Shown here one piece after another: positions 37,006 to 46,685 of a stretch of 64,000 nucleotides of DNA (position 1 is the first letter of the stretch; each line of letters opens with the position of its first letter). The DNA is from Acidobacteriaceae bacterium TAA 166 (GTDB lineage Bacteria > Acidobacteriota > Terriglobia > Terriglobales > Acidobacteriaceae). The position numbers and the translations under genes were made by a program. The notes beneath the pieces are model-generated. The model had not been told where the DNA came from and searched no databases. It worked only from the letters and a program-made list of their open reading frames with translations. Location: assembly GCA_000421065.1 (NCBI GenBank), contig ATWD01000001.1:3402001-3466000 (forward strand), written 5' to 3'.

Positions 37006-39012
37006 ATGGTACGAAACGACAAGCAACAGGCAGACGTGACAAGAATCCACTCAGTGCAGGGGAAGCACCGCTGCTCCCATTCCTGGCACAGAACTGCCGC
37101 TGCTTCTCTTGCAATGACGATTCTCCTGGTCGGCGCGTTCACGGCAAGTCATCTCGCATTTTCTCAGCAGCAGCCTGCGTCGAAGTTCGACTTTGAGAGC
37201 AGGAGAAAAGTTCTTCTGGCCCATCTTAACGGTGTGATCCAGTTCTACCGGACATCCACCGCCCCCATCCAGACTATAGGCGCGCCAAACGACGTTGTGT
37301 ACCGGGATCAGACGGTGTCTCTTGCCTCCCAGGCGGCTCAGTTCGCCTTTCAGTCGGCCAAGGCCGAAGCCGACCTCATGACCGAGTATCAGCGTCACGA
37401 AGGTAAGGCCACCGAAGCTTCAGGTCCTGTCGAACAGCGGAAGCTTCAGGCCACAGAGACAAACCTTGAGCAGCAGATCAAGGATGCCAAGAGTAAGGAA
37501 TCGGCGCTGGATCAGCGAATTGCCTCGTCGAGTTCCAAAGAACGACCGGCTCTCGAAGCGCAGCGCAAGCAGCTTGAGGCCTCGCTCGATCTCGGAAATG
37601 CGATGAGGGATGCGCTCGCTAAGATCGTCGGCATCTCGGACGCGCAGGGAACAACCGGACTCGCAGGGGAGGTCGATGCTCTTGAACGTACCGTCCCTCA
37701 ATTGGGCAGCAAGACAGCGCCGGTTGCGGCACAGCTCACAGCGCTCGATCAGGTGCGATCATCCGGAGTCAGTAGCCAAACGGTCGCATTGTTTGAACTG
37801 CTCCGAGCGGAGCATTCGCTCGACGGCCTCATTCGCGACAACGAGGAGCTGCACAAACAGACGTTGAAACTCCGTGCTCCGTTGTCCGACCTGATTCGTA
37901 GTCTCATCGAGCAAGGCAGGCAACTCTCGCAACAGGCTACAGGAGTGAATACAGAGTCCTCCGCTGCAGTTGGCGGGACCGGAGCAGCGTCCGCCGCTTC
38001 GAATACACAAAACCTTGAGACGATTACAGCAACCTTCAAGGCCGTCTCCTCGGCCAGCGTACCGCTCAGTCAGGAGATCATTGTCCTCGAGCAGAACCAG
38101 GCGAACCTTACAGCATGGCGTAGTGCCGTCGATCGCGAGTACAAGAGCATCCTACAGGCGCTTCTGCTTCGGCTGCTGGTGATCGCTATCGCGCTGGGAG
38201 TGATCTTCGTCGCCGGAGAACTCTGGACGCACGCAACCAACAAATATATTCGCGAAACGCGCCGCCGCCGGCAGATGCTTCTTCTGCGGCGAACGGTCGT
38301 AGGCTTTCTTTCGGCACTCGTTCTTTTGTTCGGCTTCGTGACCCAGTTCAACTCGCTGGCGACCTTCGCCGGGTTCATCACGGCAGGCATCGCCGTAGGA
38401 TTGCAGACGATCCTGCTGTCGGTAGCAGCCTATTTCTTCATTATCGGCCGATACGGAATCAAGGTAGGCGACCGCATCACCATCGCACCCGTTACCGGAG
38501 AGGTGATCGAAGTAGGTCTTGTCCGTTTTTACATGATGGAGCTGGCCGGCAATGGGACCGAGTTAAACCCCACCGGGCGCGTCGCTGTCTTTTCGAATGC
38601 AGTGCTGTTTCAGGCAGGAGCGCCGATTTTCAAACAGATTCCAGGAACCGAGTACGCCTGGCATGAGTTGATCATCAAGCTGTCGGAGACTGCCAACTAC
38701 AAGCAGGCCTCCGAGGCGATCCTGAAGGTCGTTCATTCCATCTATGACAAGTATCGAGCCGGCATCGAACAACAGCATCGCAGTGTCGAGCAATGGATGC
38801 ATACCTCCATCACCACGCCTGCCATCGAATCCAGACTACAGTTAGACGGTGGCACCCTTCAGTTCTGGGCGCGCTTTCCTGTACAGATCAGGACCGCCGC
38901 AGAGACAGACGAGGAGTTGACGGAGGCGTTGCTTCAACTTCTGGAAGGCAACCCGGAGATCAAGGAAGCAGTGACAGCCTTACCGCTGCTCCAGCCGTCA
39001 GTAAAGGGATGA
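37006..39012 (+). CDS. MscS-family mechanosensitive ion channel with large N-terminal domain
   Basis: The 668-residue protein begins with an export signal or helix (about 34-52, SLAMTILLVGAFTASHLAFS). A long coiled-coil periplasmic domain follows (about 60-380, with EQQIKDAKSKESALDQRIAS). Three membrane helices come next (about 385-480) and the MscS core: GFITAGIAVGLQTILLSVAA, YFFIIGRYGIKVGDRITI. The soluble beta and C-terminal domains end at 39012. It should open on membrane tension to release solutes. GGAGG precedes the ATG at 37006. Divergent TetR control is likely. Confidence 0.87.
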   Translation: MVRNDKQQADVTRIHSVQGKHRCSHSWHRTAAASLAMTILLVGAFTASHLAFSQQQPASKFDFESRRKVLLAHLNGVIQFYRTSTAPIQTIGAPNDVVYRDQTVSLASQAAQFAFQSAKAEADLMTEYQRHEGKATEASGPVEQRKLQATETNLEQQIKDAKSKESALDQRIASSSSKERPALEAQRKQLEASLDLGNAMRDALAKIVGISDAQGTTGLAGEVDALERTVPQLGSKTAPVAAQLTALDQVRSSGVSSQTVALFELLRAEHSLDGLIRDNEELHKQTLKLRAPLSDLIRSLIEQGRQLSQQATGVNTESSAAVGGTGAASAASNTQNLETITATFKAVSSASVPLSQEIIVLEQNQANLTAWRSAVDREYKSILQALLLRLLVIAIALGVIFVAGELWTHATNKYIRETRRRRQMLLLRRTVVGFLSALVLLFGFVTQFNSLATFAGFITAGIAVGLQTILLSVAAYFFIIGRYGIKVGDRITIAPVTGEVIEVGLVRFYMMELAGNGTELNPTGRVAVFSNAVLFQAGAPIFKQIPGTEYAWHELIIKLSETANYKQASEAILKVVHSIYDKYRAGIEQQHRSVEQWMHTSITTPAIESRLQLDGGTLQFWARFPVQIRTAAETDEELTEALLQLLEGNPEIKEAVTALPLLQPSVKG

Positions 39013-39179
39013 AGGAACCGGGGAGAGACTGCAAGAAATCGACCACTGCAGATCCCATCCTATTTGGAGCTACGCTCGAGCTGTCTCCTTGATAGGTGTG
39101 GCGCTTCTGCGCTATCCGCATACCGGTCGGACTCCCGGTGTGGAAACAACCGAGCCAAGAGCATGCTGATGGCTATGTG

Positions 39180-39966
39180 ATGGGGATCACTGGTGCAGGA
39201 CTTTCGCGAGGATTGGCTGCCGGAACATTGCCGAAAGTGTCATGGATCGTTCCGGCCGCCCATTTATCGGAGCATCCGGCGTATGTACCGCCAAACGGCG
39301 AGAACATTACAGCGAAGCTTATCGAGGCTCTGGTGGATCATCCAGAGATGTTTGCCAAGACCGCATTCATCATGAACTACGATGAGAATGGCGGCATGCT
39401 CGACTACACGCCGACGCTGCCTCCAGCGGACACACACGAAGGCAACAGCACCGTCTCTGTTGCTGGAGAGATCAAGAGCTACGAGCCCGGTGACGTTGAA
39501 AACCATGGGAAACATCCAATTGGTCTGGGTTTACGTGCTCCTGCCATCATCGTTTCTCCGAGGAGCCGGGGTGGATGGGTCTGTTCTGAGGTCTTTGATC
39601 ACGTCTCCACCTTGCGTTTTCTGGAAGCGCGGTTTGGAGTAAAGGATGAAAACAGCAGCGATTGGCGGCGCGCCGTCAGTGGGATCTTACCTCTGCCTTT
39701 GACTTCAAAGATCCCAACCACAACTGGGCGAAGCTTAACCTTACCTGATACGGCCGGTTATCTTGCACGCGTTACACGTTCTGCAAACGGGGTTGATCTA
39801 TCCATTCCCGAGGTGCAGGAACCAACCTCGCAGGACACCCAACAACGCCGTGCCCAACCGCTCCCTTACGAACTGCAGGCCAATGGATGTGAAGATGCGA
39901 CCGACCAATTCTTTATTGAATTCGTCAACACCGGGAAAAGCCGGAGCGGTATTTCAGGTTTATGTC
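39180..39966 (+). pseudogene. 3' part of a phosphocholine-specific phospholipase C
   Basis: AGTLPKVSWIVPAAHLSEHPA, KTAFIMNYDENGGMLDYTP, GLGLRAPAIIVSPRSRGGWV and SEVFDHVSTLRFLEARFGV match the catalytic-domain end of bacterial phospholipase C (alkaline-phosphatase-like fold, with metal-binding DENGG...D). They are followed by the start of the C-terminal beta domain (AQPLPYELQANG, EFVNTGKAGAVFQVY after a frameshift). The first 350 residues are missing, and the beta domain passes into an integrase fragment at about 39966. Nonfunctional. Confidence 0.75.
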
Positions 39967-40415
39967 CTATAAGGACAAGCATACCCTGCCCATCGCAAAG
40001 GCGACCAAGTCGAAGGTCCGCAGTATCATGAGCGTTCTGTTCAATCACGCGATCCGGCACGAGTTCGTTCCACAGAACTCGAACCCCATCGCAATGGTGC
40101 GGCAGAGCGCGAAGCGGAAGTCCATTCCGGACATCCTCGATGTTGCGGAGCTGGTGGCATTGTTCGAGGAGCTTTCACACCGGGAACATGTGATGGTGCT
40201 GCTCGACGCGCTGACCGGACTTCGCTGCGGAGAGCTGATGGCGCCGAAGTGGGCAGGACGCCAACTTCTAGGAATTGGAACTTTCGGTGACGCGGTCGAT
40301 CTACCGGCAGGTGGTGGGACCGTGCAAAACCGAAGCCTCGACGCGGCCGGTTCCTCTCGACTCCTGAATCGCAGAGGAGTTGTTGATGTGGAGGCGGACT
40401 TCTCCTTACAACCAG
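39967..40415 (+). pseudogene. Tyrosine recombinase/integrase, internal fragment
   Basis: ATKSKVRSIMSVLFNHAIRH and REHVMVLLDALTGLRCGELM give the core-binding domain and the first catalytic Arg (TGLRCGE) of a phage-type integrase. In another frame it continues LSVTRSIYRQVVGPCKTEAS and, in a third, LLMWRRTSPYNQ. The H-x-x-R and catalytic Tyr region is missing. It is joined on the left to phospholipase C and on the right to the small gene at 40420. It once belonged to an integrated element. Confidence 0.75.
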
Positions 40416-40419
40416 CTCG

Positions 40420-40611
40420 GTGGCCAAAGAGGAACACATTCCTTCCCGGCGCACCGGCAAGACCTCGTTTGGAGCAAAAGTGTTTTCCTACTACACCCAG
40501 GAAGAACGAAAACTCCTGGAGAAGGCGGCAAAGCTGGAACGCCGCAGCCTCAGCAGTTTTGTCGCCCTCGCTGCACTCGACCGAACGCAAAGGATCATTG
40601 CCGGCAAGTAA
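40420..40611 (+). CDS. Small ribbon-helix-helix-like protein (DUF1778/TacA-antitoxin-like)
   Basis: A 63-residue frame with GTG start: SYYTQEERKLLEKAAKLERR, then SLSSFVALAALDRTQRIIA. The pattern is that of DUF1778 antitoxins (usual partner a GNAT acetyltransferase toxin). No toxin gene follows; the next 150 bases are empty. Whether the gene is expressed after the rearrangement that placed integrase sequence directly upstream is unclear. Confidence 0.5.
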   Translation: MAKEEHIPSRRTGKTSFGAKVFSYYTQEERKLLEKAAKLERRSLSSFVALAALDRTQRIIAGK

Positions 40612-40765
40612 GCGCCCGTACAACTGGTCACCGAACTCCCGGATTCATAATGCATACCATTATGCAGTGTTGTTCTTCTGCTTGCCTCGTGATGGGATGA
40701 GGGGGTAACTTGGGTTAAAGGTTTCCAAATGGCCGAACATTGAGAGGATATTGAAGAATAAGGCG

Positions 40766-42805
40766 TTATTGATGCCTATCGTGTTTTACGGTCGCAAAAG
40801 CCCCTTCTGTAGTTTTGTCGAGCTGCCAACCGGTATGAAGCTGTAGTCTGCGAGTTCTGATCCAGCAGTCGACAACGTAGAATGATCCCGCTCTGCTTAG
40901 ATGAACCTGATCTGTTTGCATCGGCACGTCAGGCGTAACCAATAGCTGACAGCTCCCCCTCCCACATAAGGCGTCGAACATAGACAGGTATGTGGCTCCC
41001 TCCTCTGTTGTAATGCGCCGGATCACTTCATCGCCCTGCCGGGACGAGATGAGGTACCTATCAAGATTTGCGTGAGGTTCCCGGAGATGTTCGATCGCTA
41101 GTTCAGGTCCTGTCTTGTTGTAGATAACCTGCTCTCCAACAACGTACACGCGAATCCCTTGCTCGCGAAGGCGGCGCAGTATTTGTCGGAATAGATTCTC
41201 TTGCATCTCGAATGCGCTAATCTGGAGAATCACAGCATCCACGTGATTGCGAGGAAGATATTCTTCGAAGGCGTATCGCATGAGCTTGGGACATATCTTC
41301 TGCGAGTTCTTCAGCTCAAGCGCCTGAACGGTGCAACCGGATGCGGTTATCTGTAAGAAGTTTGCTTCAGGGAATCTCGCGGACAACGCTTCATGCATCT
41401 GCGCCACATAACTGCTGCCCAGAAGAAGGACATTGCTCCTTGCAGTATCGAGGCGAATACACTCCGGCGCAGGCGCAGAACGTTGGCTGTCAGCCTCAAG
41501 AAAACACTTCCCCACCCTGAAGGTCTCATGCGTGCCGCCGTATTGGAGAGCTGCCGCCAACCGTTGCTCGCGTCTCGTGTAGCGATACGATGCACCATGG
41601 GTACGTAGTACTACTCCGCAGGACACGAGCAGTAGAAGTCCGGTCGCACCAATCCCTGCCAGCACAATTCTCCGCGAACTGAACCCGGCATGTCTTCTGA
41701 ACGGGGTTTCAATCCACCTCCAGGAGATGTAAGCGATCGATATTAAAGTCGTCACGAAAACGAGTTGGGTCCAGTGATGCATGGGCAGGAAGTGGCTATG
41801 CCAAACGATGACAATGAGCGGCCAGTGCCATAGATACAGCGAATACGAAATTTTGCCGATGAAGACCGCTCCTCTCATCGAAAGCAGCCTGTGGACCGCT
41901 GCTTTGCGGGTAGCGAGAAGCAAAGCGGTTCCGATGCATGGCACCAACACAGCAACACCTGGGAACCAGGTGGTTTTACTGTAAAAGTGGCTGGTGCAAA
42001 GGATCATTCCTAAACCGCTCGCCGCAAGGAACTCCTGCATCCACGAAGAACAGGAACGAAGAAGCCTGGACTGGCTCAGATATGCGAGGGTTCCGAGCAG
42101 CAGCTCCCAACTCCGGCCGGGCAGCAGATAGAAGGCGCTCGTTGGATGATATGCAGTCCAAAAGATCGAGGTAGCCAAAGAAGCAATTGCGATTGCACTG
42201 AAAACGTATGCGTCGCATCGCGGAAATTTCCGAGTAAGTAAGAAAAGTAGAGGGAATGCTATGTAGAACTGCTCTTCCACACCGAGAGACCACATGTTCG
42301 TGAGGAAGTTAATCTCCGTATGGGGACCGAAGTACCCATCGAAGCGTGCGAAATGAACGTTGGCAAAGAAGAGCAATGTCGCCAACATTGATTGGGCCAG
42401 CTCGGTGAGATCCAAAGGCAATAGCCACAGGTATGCGTAGATGAACAGACAGGCGAGCAATATGAGGAGGGCGGGAAGCACACGCCGGCCGCGTCGCTCG
42501 TAAAACCGGCTAAGATCGATCGAAGCTGTGGATAGGAACTCCCGCAGTAGGTTACCGCCAATCAGATAACCCGAGATGACGAAAAAGACGTCGACCCCAA
42601 TGAATCCTCCCTCAGCGAACCGAAGATGGAGGTGGCAGGCGATAACGGCGAGCACCGCAAGAGCGCGTAATCCATCAATGTCCGGCCTGTAGTGGAAAGG
42701 CAGTTTTTCTGCTGGCTCTATCGACTCGCTCTGATTCAATCGGTTTTCTCTGCTAAGGATGCGCTCAGGCTGGAAGGCTCCTTGCGCACTGGCTATTCCC
42801 GACAT
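40766..42805 (-). CDS. Membrane acyltransferase 3 with C-terminal SGNH-like domain (OafA/YrhL type)
   Basis: The 679-residue protein has the acyltransferase-3 start YRPDIDGLRALAVLAVIACH with conserved His, then FIGVDVFFVISGYLI, the R/K-rich FYERRGRRVLPAL, and WSLGVEEQFYIAFPL. About ten membrane helices extend to residue 400. The C-terminal domain corresponds to the SGNH module of O-acetyltransferases but the GDSH block reads GSSYVAQ, keeping only the Ser; the late TDQVHLSRAGS block is present. It would acylate surface polysaccharide. The ATG at 42805 overlaps the preceding glycosyltransferase gene by 13 bases. Confidence 0.85.
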   Translation of the reverse strand: MSGIASAQGAFQPERILSRENRLNQSESIEPAEKLPFHYRPDIDGLRALAVLAVIACHLHLRFAEGGFIGVDVFFVISGYLIGGNLLREFLSTASIDLSRFYERRGRRVLPALLILLACLFIYAYLWLLPLDLTELAQSMLATLLFFANVHFARFDGYFGPHTEINFLTNMWSLGVEEQFYIAFPLLFLLTRKFPRCDAYVFSAIAIASLATSIFWTAYHPTSAFYLLPGRSWELLLGTLAYLSQSRLLRSCSSWMQEFLAASGLGMILCTSHFYSKTTWFPGVAVLVPCIGTALLLATRKAAVHRLLSMRGAVFIGKISYSLYLWHWPLIVIVWHSHFLPMHHWTQLVFVTTLISIAYISWRWIETPFRRHAGFSSRRIVLAGIGATGLLLLVSCGVVLRTHGASYRYTRREQRLAAALQYGGTHETFRVGKCFLEADSQRSAPAPECIRLDTARSNVLLLGSSYVAQMHEALSARFPEANFLQITASGCTVQALELKNSQKICPKLMRYAFEEYLPRNHVDAVILQISAFEMQENLFRQILRRLREQGIRVYVVGEQVIYNKTGPELAIEHLREPHANLDRYLISSRQGDEVIRRITTEEGATYLSMFDALCGRGSCQLLVTPDVPMQTDQVHLSRAGSFYVVDCWIRTRRLQLHTGWQLDKTTEGAFATVKHDRHQ

Positions 42806-44295
42806 CGGCCCCACACCTCTTGGCGAATTTGTTCAGGGCCAATACGGAAGACCTGAGCGATACAGTAGTGCTCATGGATGTAGCCCCGGAACGGGCCGGA
42901 ATGGTCGTGCGATGTCGATGGCATATCAGGCTCAAGGACTACGTATCTTGGAGCATCGGATTGCATCCTTGCGAGGATTTTCTTGATGTCCGCCGCGGAT
43001 GTGAAGTCATCATTGTTCACAAACTCAACATGCACCGGATTGTGAAGTCCGAGATACAGGATGGCATCTGACTGATTGAACATCATGTCCCCGGGAGAGG
43101 TTCGTTGCTGAAGCCATTGATACTCCTGCCACTGTCCAGGATCGGCGAAGGCAACCTGCCCCGTGGGCAGAGAAAGAGTGCGGTGCCACTGCACCTGCCG
43201 ACGCAAGGGCAAGCACACCATGAACACAGCCGCTATACTCCACACTCCATACCGCACTATGCAGTTCACTTGTTCTTTTTGCTGCAGGAACGTACAGAAC
43301 ACCAGCAATGCTGGCGGTGCCACGGTACAGATGCGGAAAAAGCGAGGGCCGCTCGCAATCGCCGCAAAAAGAGCTAGTCCAACCAGATTCAAGAGGAGAA
43401 GATGAATGCGCTGGTCCGCCTCCACTTTCACGCGTCCTCTCCAGAGCGAGTAGAGGCTGAAAAGATACACATATGGCACTAGGCCCAGAACGATCACAAA
43501 AGGAATTAGCCGGAATAGATCTACCACTCCATGAAGCGGCGGCCACTGATGGAGGTATGTTTTGGGTGAATTGATAGGACCAGAAAGCCCTGTCAGAGGG
43601 AAAATGAGGAGATCTGTCAGTAGGGGGCTCGTTCCGGCCCGAACACAGTAATAGCCAAGGACAGCCGAGCAAAGCGCAAGATAAGGCAATACAAAGAAAA
43701 GCGCCCTCTTCCGAAGCTCTTCAATGGTCTTACCCGCTTCTATCGCAAGAAAAATGGAGATGGCGATGAACAGTAGCCCACCCTGTGTCTGCGTGAAAAG
43801 AGTGGCTAAGGCACAGAAGCCTCCACATGCTGCTAGTTTCCACGGTCCGCGACCGCGCATTAAGACAGAAGTTGCCACCAGTGCGCAAAGTGTGCTCCAC
43901 CAGTGATGGGTGGCGTCCATCGCGCTGTTCAGGTCGAAGACAAGGAACAACAGCATCGGCAAGAGAACAAGTGCCCCGCTTAGAAGTTGGCGCGCAATGG
44001 ATGTGATCACCATGCACAAAGCAGCACCAAGAAAGACATGCCATCCTTCGATTACCCAGCCGTGCACACCGAACAACCGAAAGCCGAACGCATAGACGAG
44101 TTCTGTACCTGGAGTGACTAATTCAAATACATCGCGATATAGCACTTGTCCATGGAGAAGGCGCAACGCACGGGAGAAAAAAAGAGTCTCGTCACCACTG
44201 ACAGCAAACGGAACGCCCGGCAGGTGAAAGGTTCGCAGGTATAAGAACAAAACGCTGACAATGCCAGCAGGTAGGTATGTTCGTAAAGCACTCAT
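42793..44295 (-). CDS. Membrane glycosyltransferase, GT39/PMT-like
   Basis: About 500 residues with ten or more hydrophobic segments. Near the N-terminus, in the first periplasmic loop, it reads PFAVSGDETLFFSRALRLLH with an acidic pair typical of GT-C/PMT-type enzymes using lipid-linked sugars. A soluble C-terminal part (WQEYQWLQQRTSPGDMMFNQ, DAPRYVVLEPDMP) follows the helices. ATG at 44295 is preceded by AGAGGA. It overlaps the acyltransferase gene, so they form a two-gene cell-surface glycan modification operon. Acceptor and sugar unknown. Confidence 0.7.
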   Translation of the reverse strand: MSALRTYLPAGIVSVLFLYLRTFHLPGVPFAVSGDETLFFSRALRLLHGQVLYRDVFELVTPGTELVYAFGFRLFGVHGWVIEGWHVFLGAALCMVITSIARQLLSGALVLLPMLLFLVFDLNSAMDATHHWWSTLCALVATSVLMRGRGPWKLAACGGFCALATLFTQTQGGLLFIAISIFLAIEAGKTIEELRKRALFFVLPYLALCSAVLGYYCVRAGTSPLLTDLLIFPLTGLSGPINSPKTYLHQWPPLHGVVDLFRLIPFVIVLGLVPYVYLFSLYSLWRGRVKVEADQRIHLLLLNLVGLALFAAIASGPRFFRICTVAPPALLVFCTFLQQKEQVNCIVRYGVWSIAAVFMVCLPLRRQVQWHRTLSLPTGQVAFADPGQWQEYQWLQQRTSPGDMMFNQSDAILYLGLHNPVHVEFVNNDDFTSAADIKKILARMQSDAPRYVVLEPDMPSTSHDHSGPFRGYIHEHYCIAQVFRIGPEQIRQEVWGRCRE

Positions 44296-44423
44296 ACTTC
44301 CTCTACGCTTTGGCAACTGGCTACCTCAGTAATTTTGCGAAGTCCCAACGAGTGCGACCAGGCCATTCGCGTGTCCTGAGCGTCCATCGACGTTCATAGG
44401 AAAGATTGGCCGAGAGATGCGCT

Positions 44424-45224
44424 TCAAGATTGCGAAAACCATTTCGAAAGCCTCAGAGCGAAAATAGTACAGCCGGGTGAACTATTTTCAATTTGCAGGG
44501 TGCCTCCATACTCACGTGCAACATAATCTGCAATTGTGATGCCCATGCCGGCACCACTCTGCTTACTCGACTTCCCGAATGAATGAGATAAGTCTTGTAG
44601 TATCTCCGCAGGAACACCTGGACCATTATCTTTTACGAGAATGCACATGAATTTATGTTCATCGCAAAGTGAGATTTCAACTCTACCCGGCTCCCGGGTC
44701 TGCTGTGCCGCAAAGCAAGCGTTTAGTAATAGGTTATAGATAGCGCTACTGACAATCGTCTTGTTGAACAGACCATAGACCAAAGGTGATTCTTTGACGG
44801 TGATGTCTATTCCTTTTGCATGAGGATGCGGTCGAATTACTGAAACAGTTCGCTCGATGAGATCGTTTAGTGGCGCTGTTGCATCCAGCGCAGGAAGATC
44901 GGTCTTAGCGTGAATGAGAATGAAATCGAGCACCCTCGTTGCATCCGTAATTGCCAATTTAACTTCTTCAAAGAGATGCTTGCGTTCATCTTCTGGAGTC
45001 GTTGGCTCACTCAGAAATTCAGCGTTACAGTACACGACCGAAAGATGGTGGCGGATGTCATGCGATAGCAGGGATGCTAGCAACGCTGCTGAAGACGCGC
45101 AACGACCCTCATTCAGGTCATCTTGAGTGTTGTGACGTGCCTTTACCTTCTGCGAGAGCTTGCCGGAGACTAAAACATTGGTGGCATCGATGCTGTCGTC
45201 GTTGATCAACGTGAGATGTCGCAT
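44424..45224 (-). CDS. Soluble histidine kinase without a sensor domain
   Basis: A 266-residue kinase core. The dimerisation helix has SHDIRHHLSVVYCNAEFL with the phospho-acceptor His in SHDI. The ATPase domain has the N box NLLLNACFAAQ and the G1 box KDNGPGVPAEIL, then GAGMGITIADYVAREYGG. There is no membrane helix, PAS, GAF or receiver domain, and the first 45 residues look disordered. Input must come from a partner protein. No response regulator gene is adjacent. AAGGGAACC precedes the ATG. It may act on a distant regulator. Confidence 0.82.
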   Translation of the reverse strand: MRHLTLINDDSIDATNVLVSGKLSQKVKARHNTQDDLNEGRCASSAALLASLLSHDIRHHLSVVYCNAEFLSEPTTPEDERKHLFEEVKLAITDATRVLDFILIHAKTDLPALDATAPLNDLIERTVSVIRPHPHAKGIDITVKESPLVYGLFNKTIVSSAIYNLLLNACFAAQQTREPGRVEISLCDEHKFMCILVKDNGPGVPAEILQDLSHSFGKSSKQSGAGMGITIADYVAREYGGTLQIENSSPGCTIFALRLSKWFSQS

Positions 45225-45561
45225 TGGCCGGTTCCCTTCTGTTTGACAGGTACGTGTTCAGCTGTTGAAACGGATATCATCCAAGACATTCGGCGGAAAA
45301 TATCTTTCGTCGATATCCATCTCCACCGTCACCAGAATTGTTGAGTGTAAGCCGTAGAGCAGACAAGATCATCATTTTCTGGCAATCTAAATTTCGGCTT
45401 GAGATCGAACAAGACACCTATTCCGAATCAATATCAACGAACAGAAGACTGACCGGCAAGTGGTGTGACATCCTCTTGTCCGGCCAATTCTTCGCTTAGT
45501 TCTAACCATATCCAACGAAAGATTTCTGGCCTGTCCTCAATCTCACACCGCGATCCATGTT
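45225..45561. other. Intergenic region
   Basis: The gap separates two minus-strand genes and must hold the promoter of the histidine kinase. I see no reading frame, hairpin or repeat worth naming. Confidence 0.4.
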
Positions 45562-46374
45562 CTATTGAGGACCAGCAGCTTCTGAAATAAAGGCGGCGAC
45601 CTGCGTTGGGTGTGACAGCATTGGAACGTGGCTGGATGGAATATGAATCGTCTTCGCGTGCATTTGCTGTGCGAGCTTTTTCTCGAGCTCCGGTGCAATC
45701 ATGTGATCATGATCGGCGATAATGTAGGAACTTGGCTTATCCCGCCATGCAGCCTTTGTGACCTTTGCCCCGAGTTCGTTTGGTCCACTAACCTGGCCCT
45801 GTGTTGCTGCCAGAATCTTGATCTCTGCCGCCGAAAGGTCCGGAGCAAAATCTTCTGCAACCCCCTTGTCAGTCAGACTGAGAAAGCCTTGCGCATCAGG
45901 CCGGAACTCTTTATCCCCGGGAGGAGCAGGGAATTCATTGTTCAGGTCGCCGGCAGACTGCCCACTGTCCGGAGCAAACGCCGCGACATAGACCAGTCCT
46001 GCAACCCTGGGATCGTTGCCAGCCTCTGTGATCACAGCACCACCATATGAGTGCCCGACCAGCAGGACCGGGCCATCCTGAAGAGCCAAGATTCGCTTCA
46101 CCGCCGTCACATCCTCGGCAAGCGTCGTAAACGGGAGATGTACAGCGGTGACATGAAATCCCTTGCTTTCAAGAATGGGGATAATCTTGTTCCAACTTGA
46201 GCCATCAGCCCATGCTCCGTGCACGAGAACAATATTGTGCACATGAATGGGTTGCGTCGGGGCATTCTGCGCTCTTCCTGAAAATGGCATTAGCGCGAGC
46301 AAGCCAACAAGGACGGACTTACTCGCCGATCTCGGGATTCGCAGGGGATGATCTTTCGACATACGTGGATTCAT
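45562..46374 (-). CDS. Secreted alpha/beta hydrolase
   Basis: The 270-residue protein has a hydrophobic export segment (SVLVGLLALMPFSGRAQ) ending near residue 35. The alpha/beta hydrolase core follows: VLVHGAWADGSSWNKIIP with oxyanion HG, the nucleophile elbow GHSYGG with Ser, and a C-terminal HVPMLSHP with the His. It fits the esterase/EstC-like periplasmic group. AAGGA precedes the start. Substrate unknown; the gene is alone. Intact. Confidence 0.85.
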   Translation of the reverse strand: MNPRMSKDHPLRIPRSASKSVLVGLLALMPFSGRAQNAPTQPIHVHNIVLVHGAWADGSSWNKIIPILESKGFHVTAVHLPFTTLAEDVTAVKRILALQDGPVLLVGHSYGGAVITEAGNDPRVAGLVYVAAFAPDSGQSAGDLNNEFPAPPGDKEFRPDAQGFLSLTDKGVAEDFAPDLSAAEIKILAATQGQVSGPNELGAKVTKAAWRDKPSSYIIADHDHMIAPELEKKLAQQMHAKTIHIPSSHVPMLSHPTQVAAFISEAAGPQ

Positions 46375-46685
46375 AACATTCCTTTCATAATTTGGCTTCT
46401 ATACCTATAGCCACCCACCGCTGAACAACTCAGGAGTAGATGCCTTGGGACACCTCTAAAGGGATGCCGGCTTTCTCTAGCCAAGGAGATATCGAACGTA
46501 GATAACGCAATCCCTCTGCTTATCAGAGGGGCGGGAAGGCTCTACATGCTAAAACCCTATGACCTCACGGACGTTGGTGCAACGACGATAGTCCTGAAGA
46601 GCAACCGTACTTTCGTCCTGTCCGGCCACTGGGGTTTTCGAGATAATATGAGGGCGATTCATCTAGCCTGGGGCGAGGACGACGC
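46375..46685. other. Divergent promoter region
   Basis: It lies between the hydrolase (minus) and the propeller kinase (plus) and should contain both promoters. No operator or hairpin stands out. Confidence 0.35.
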
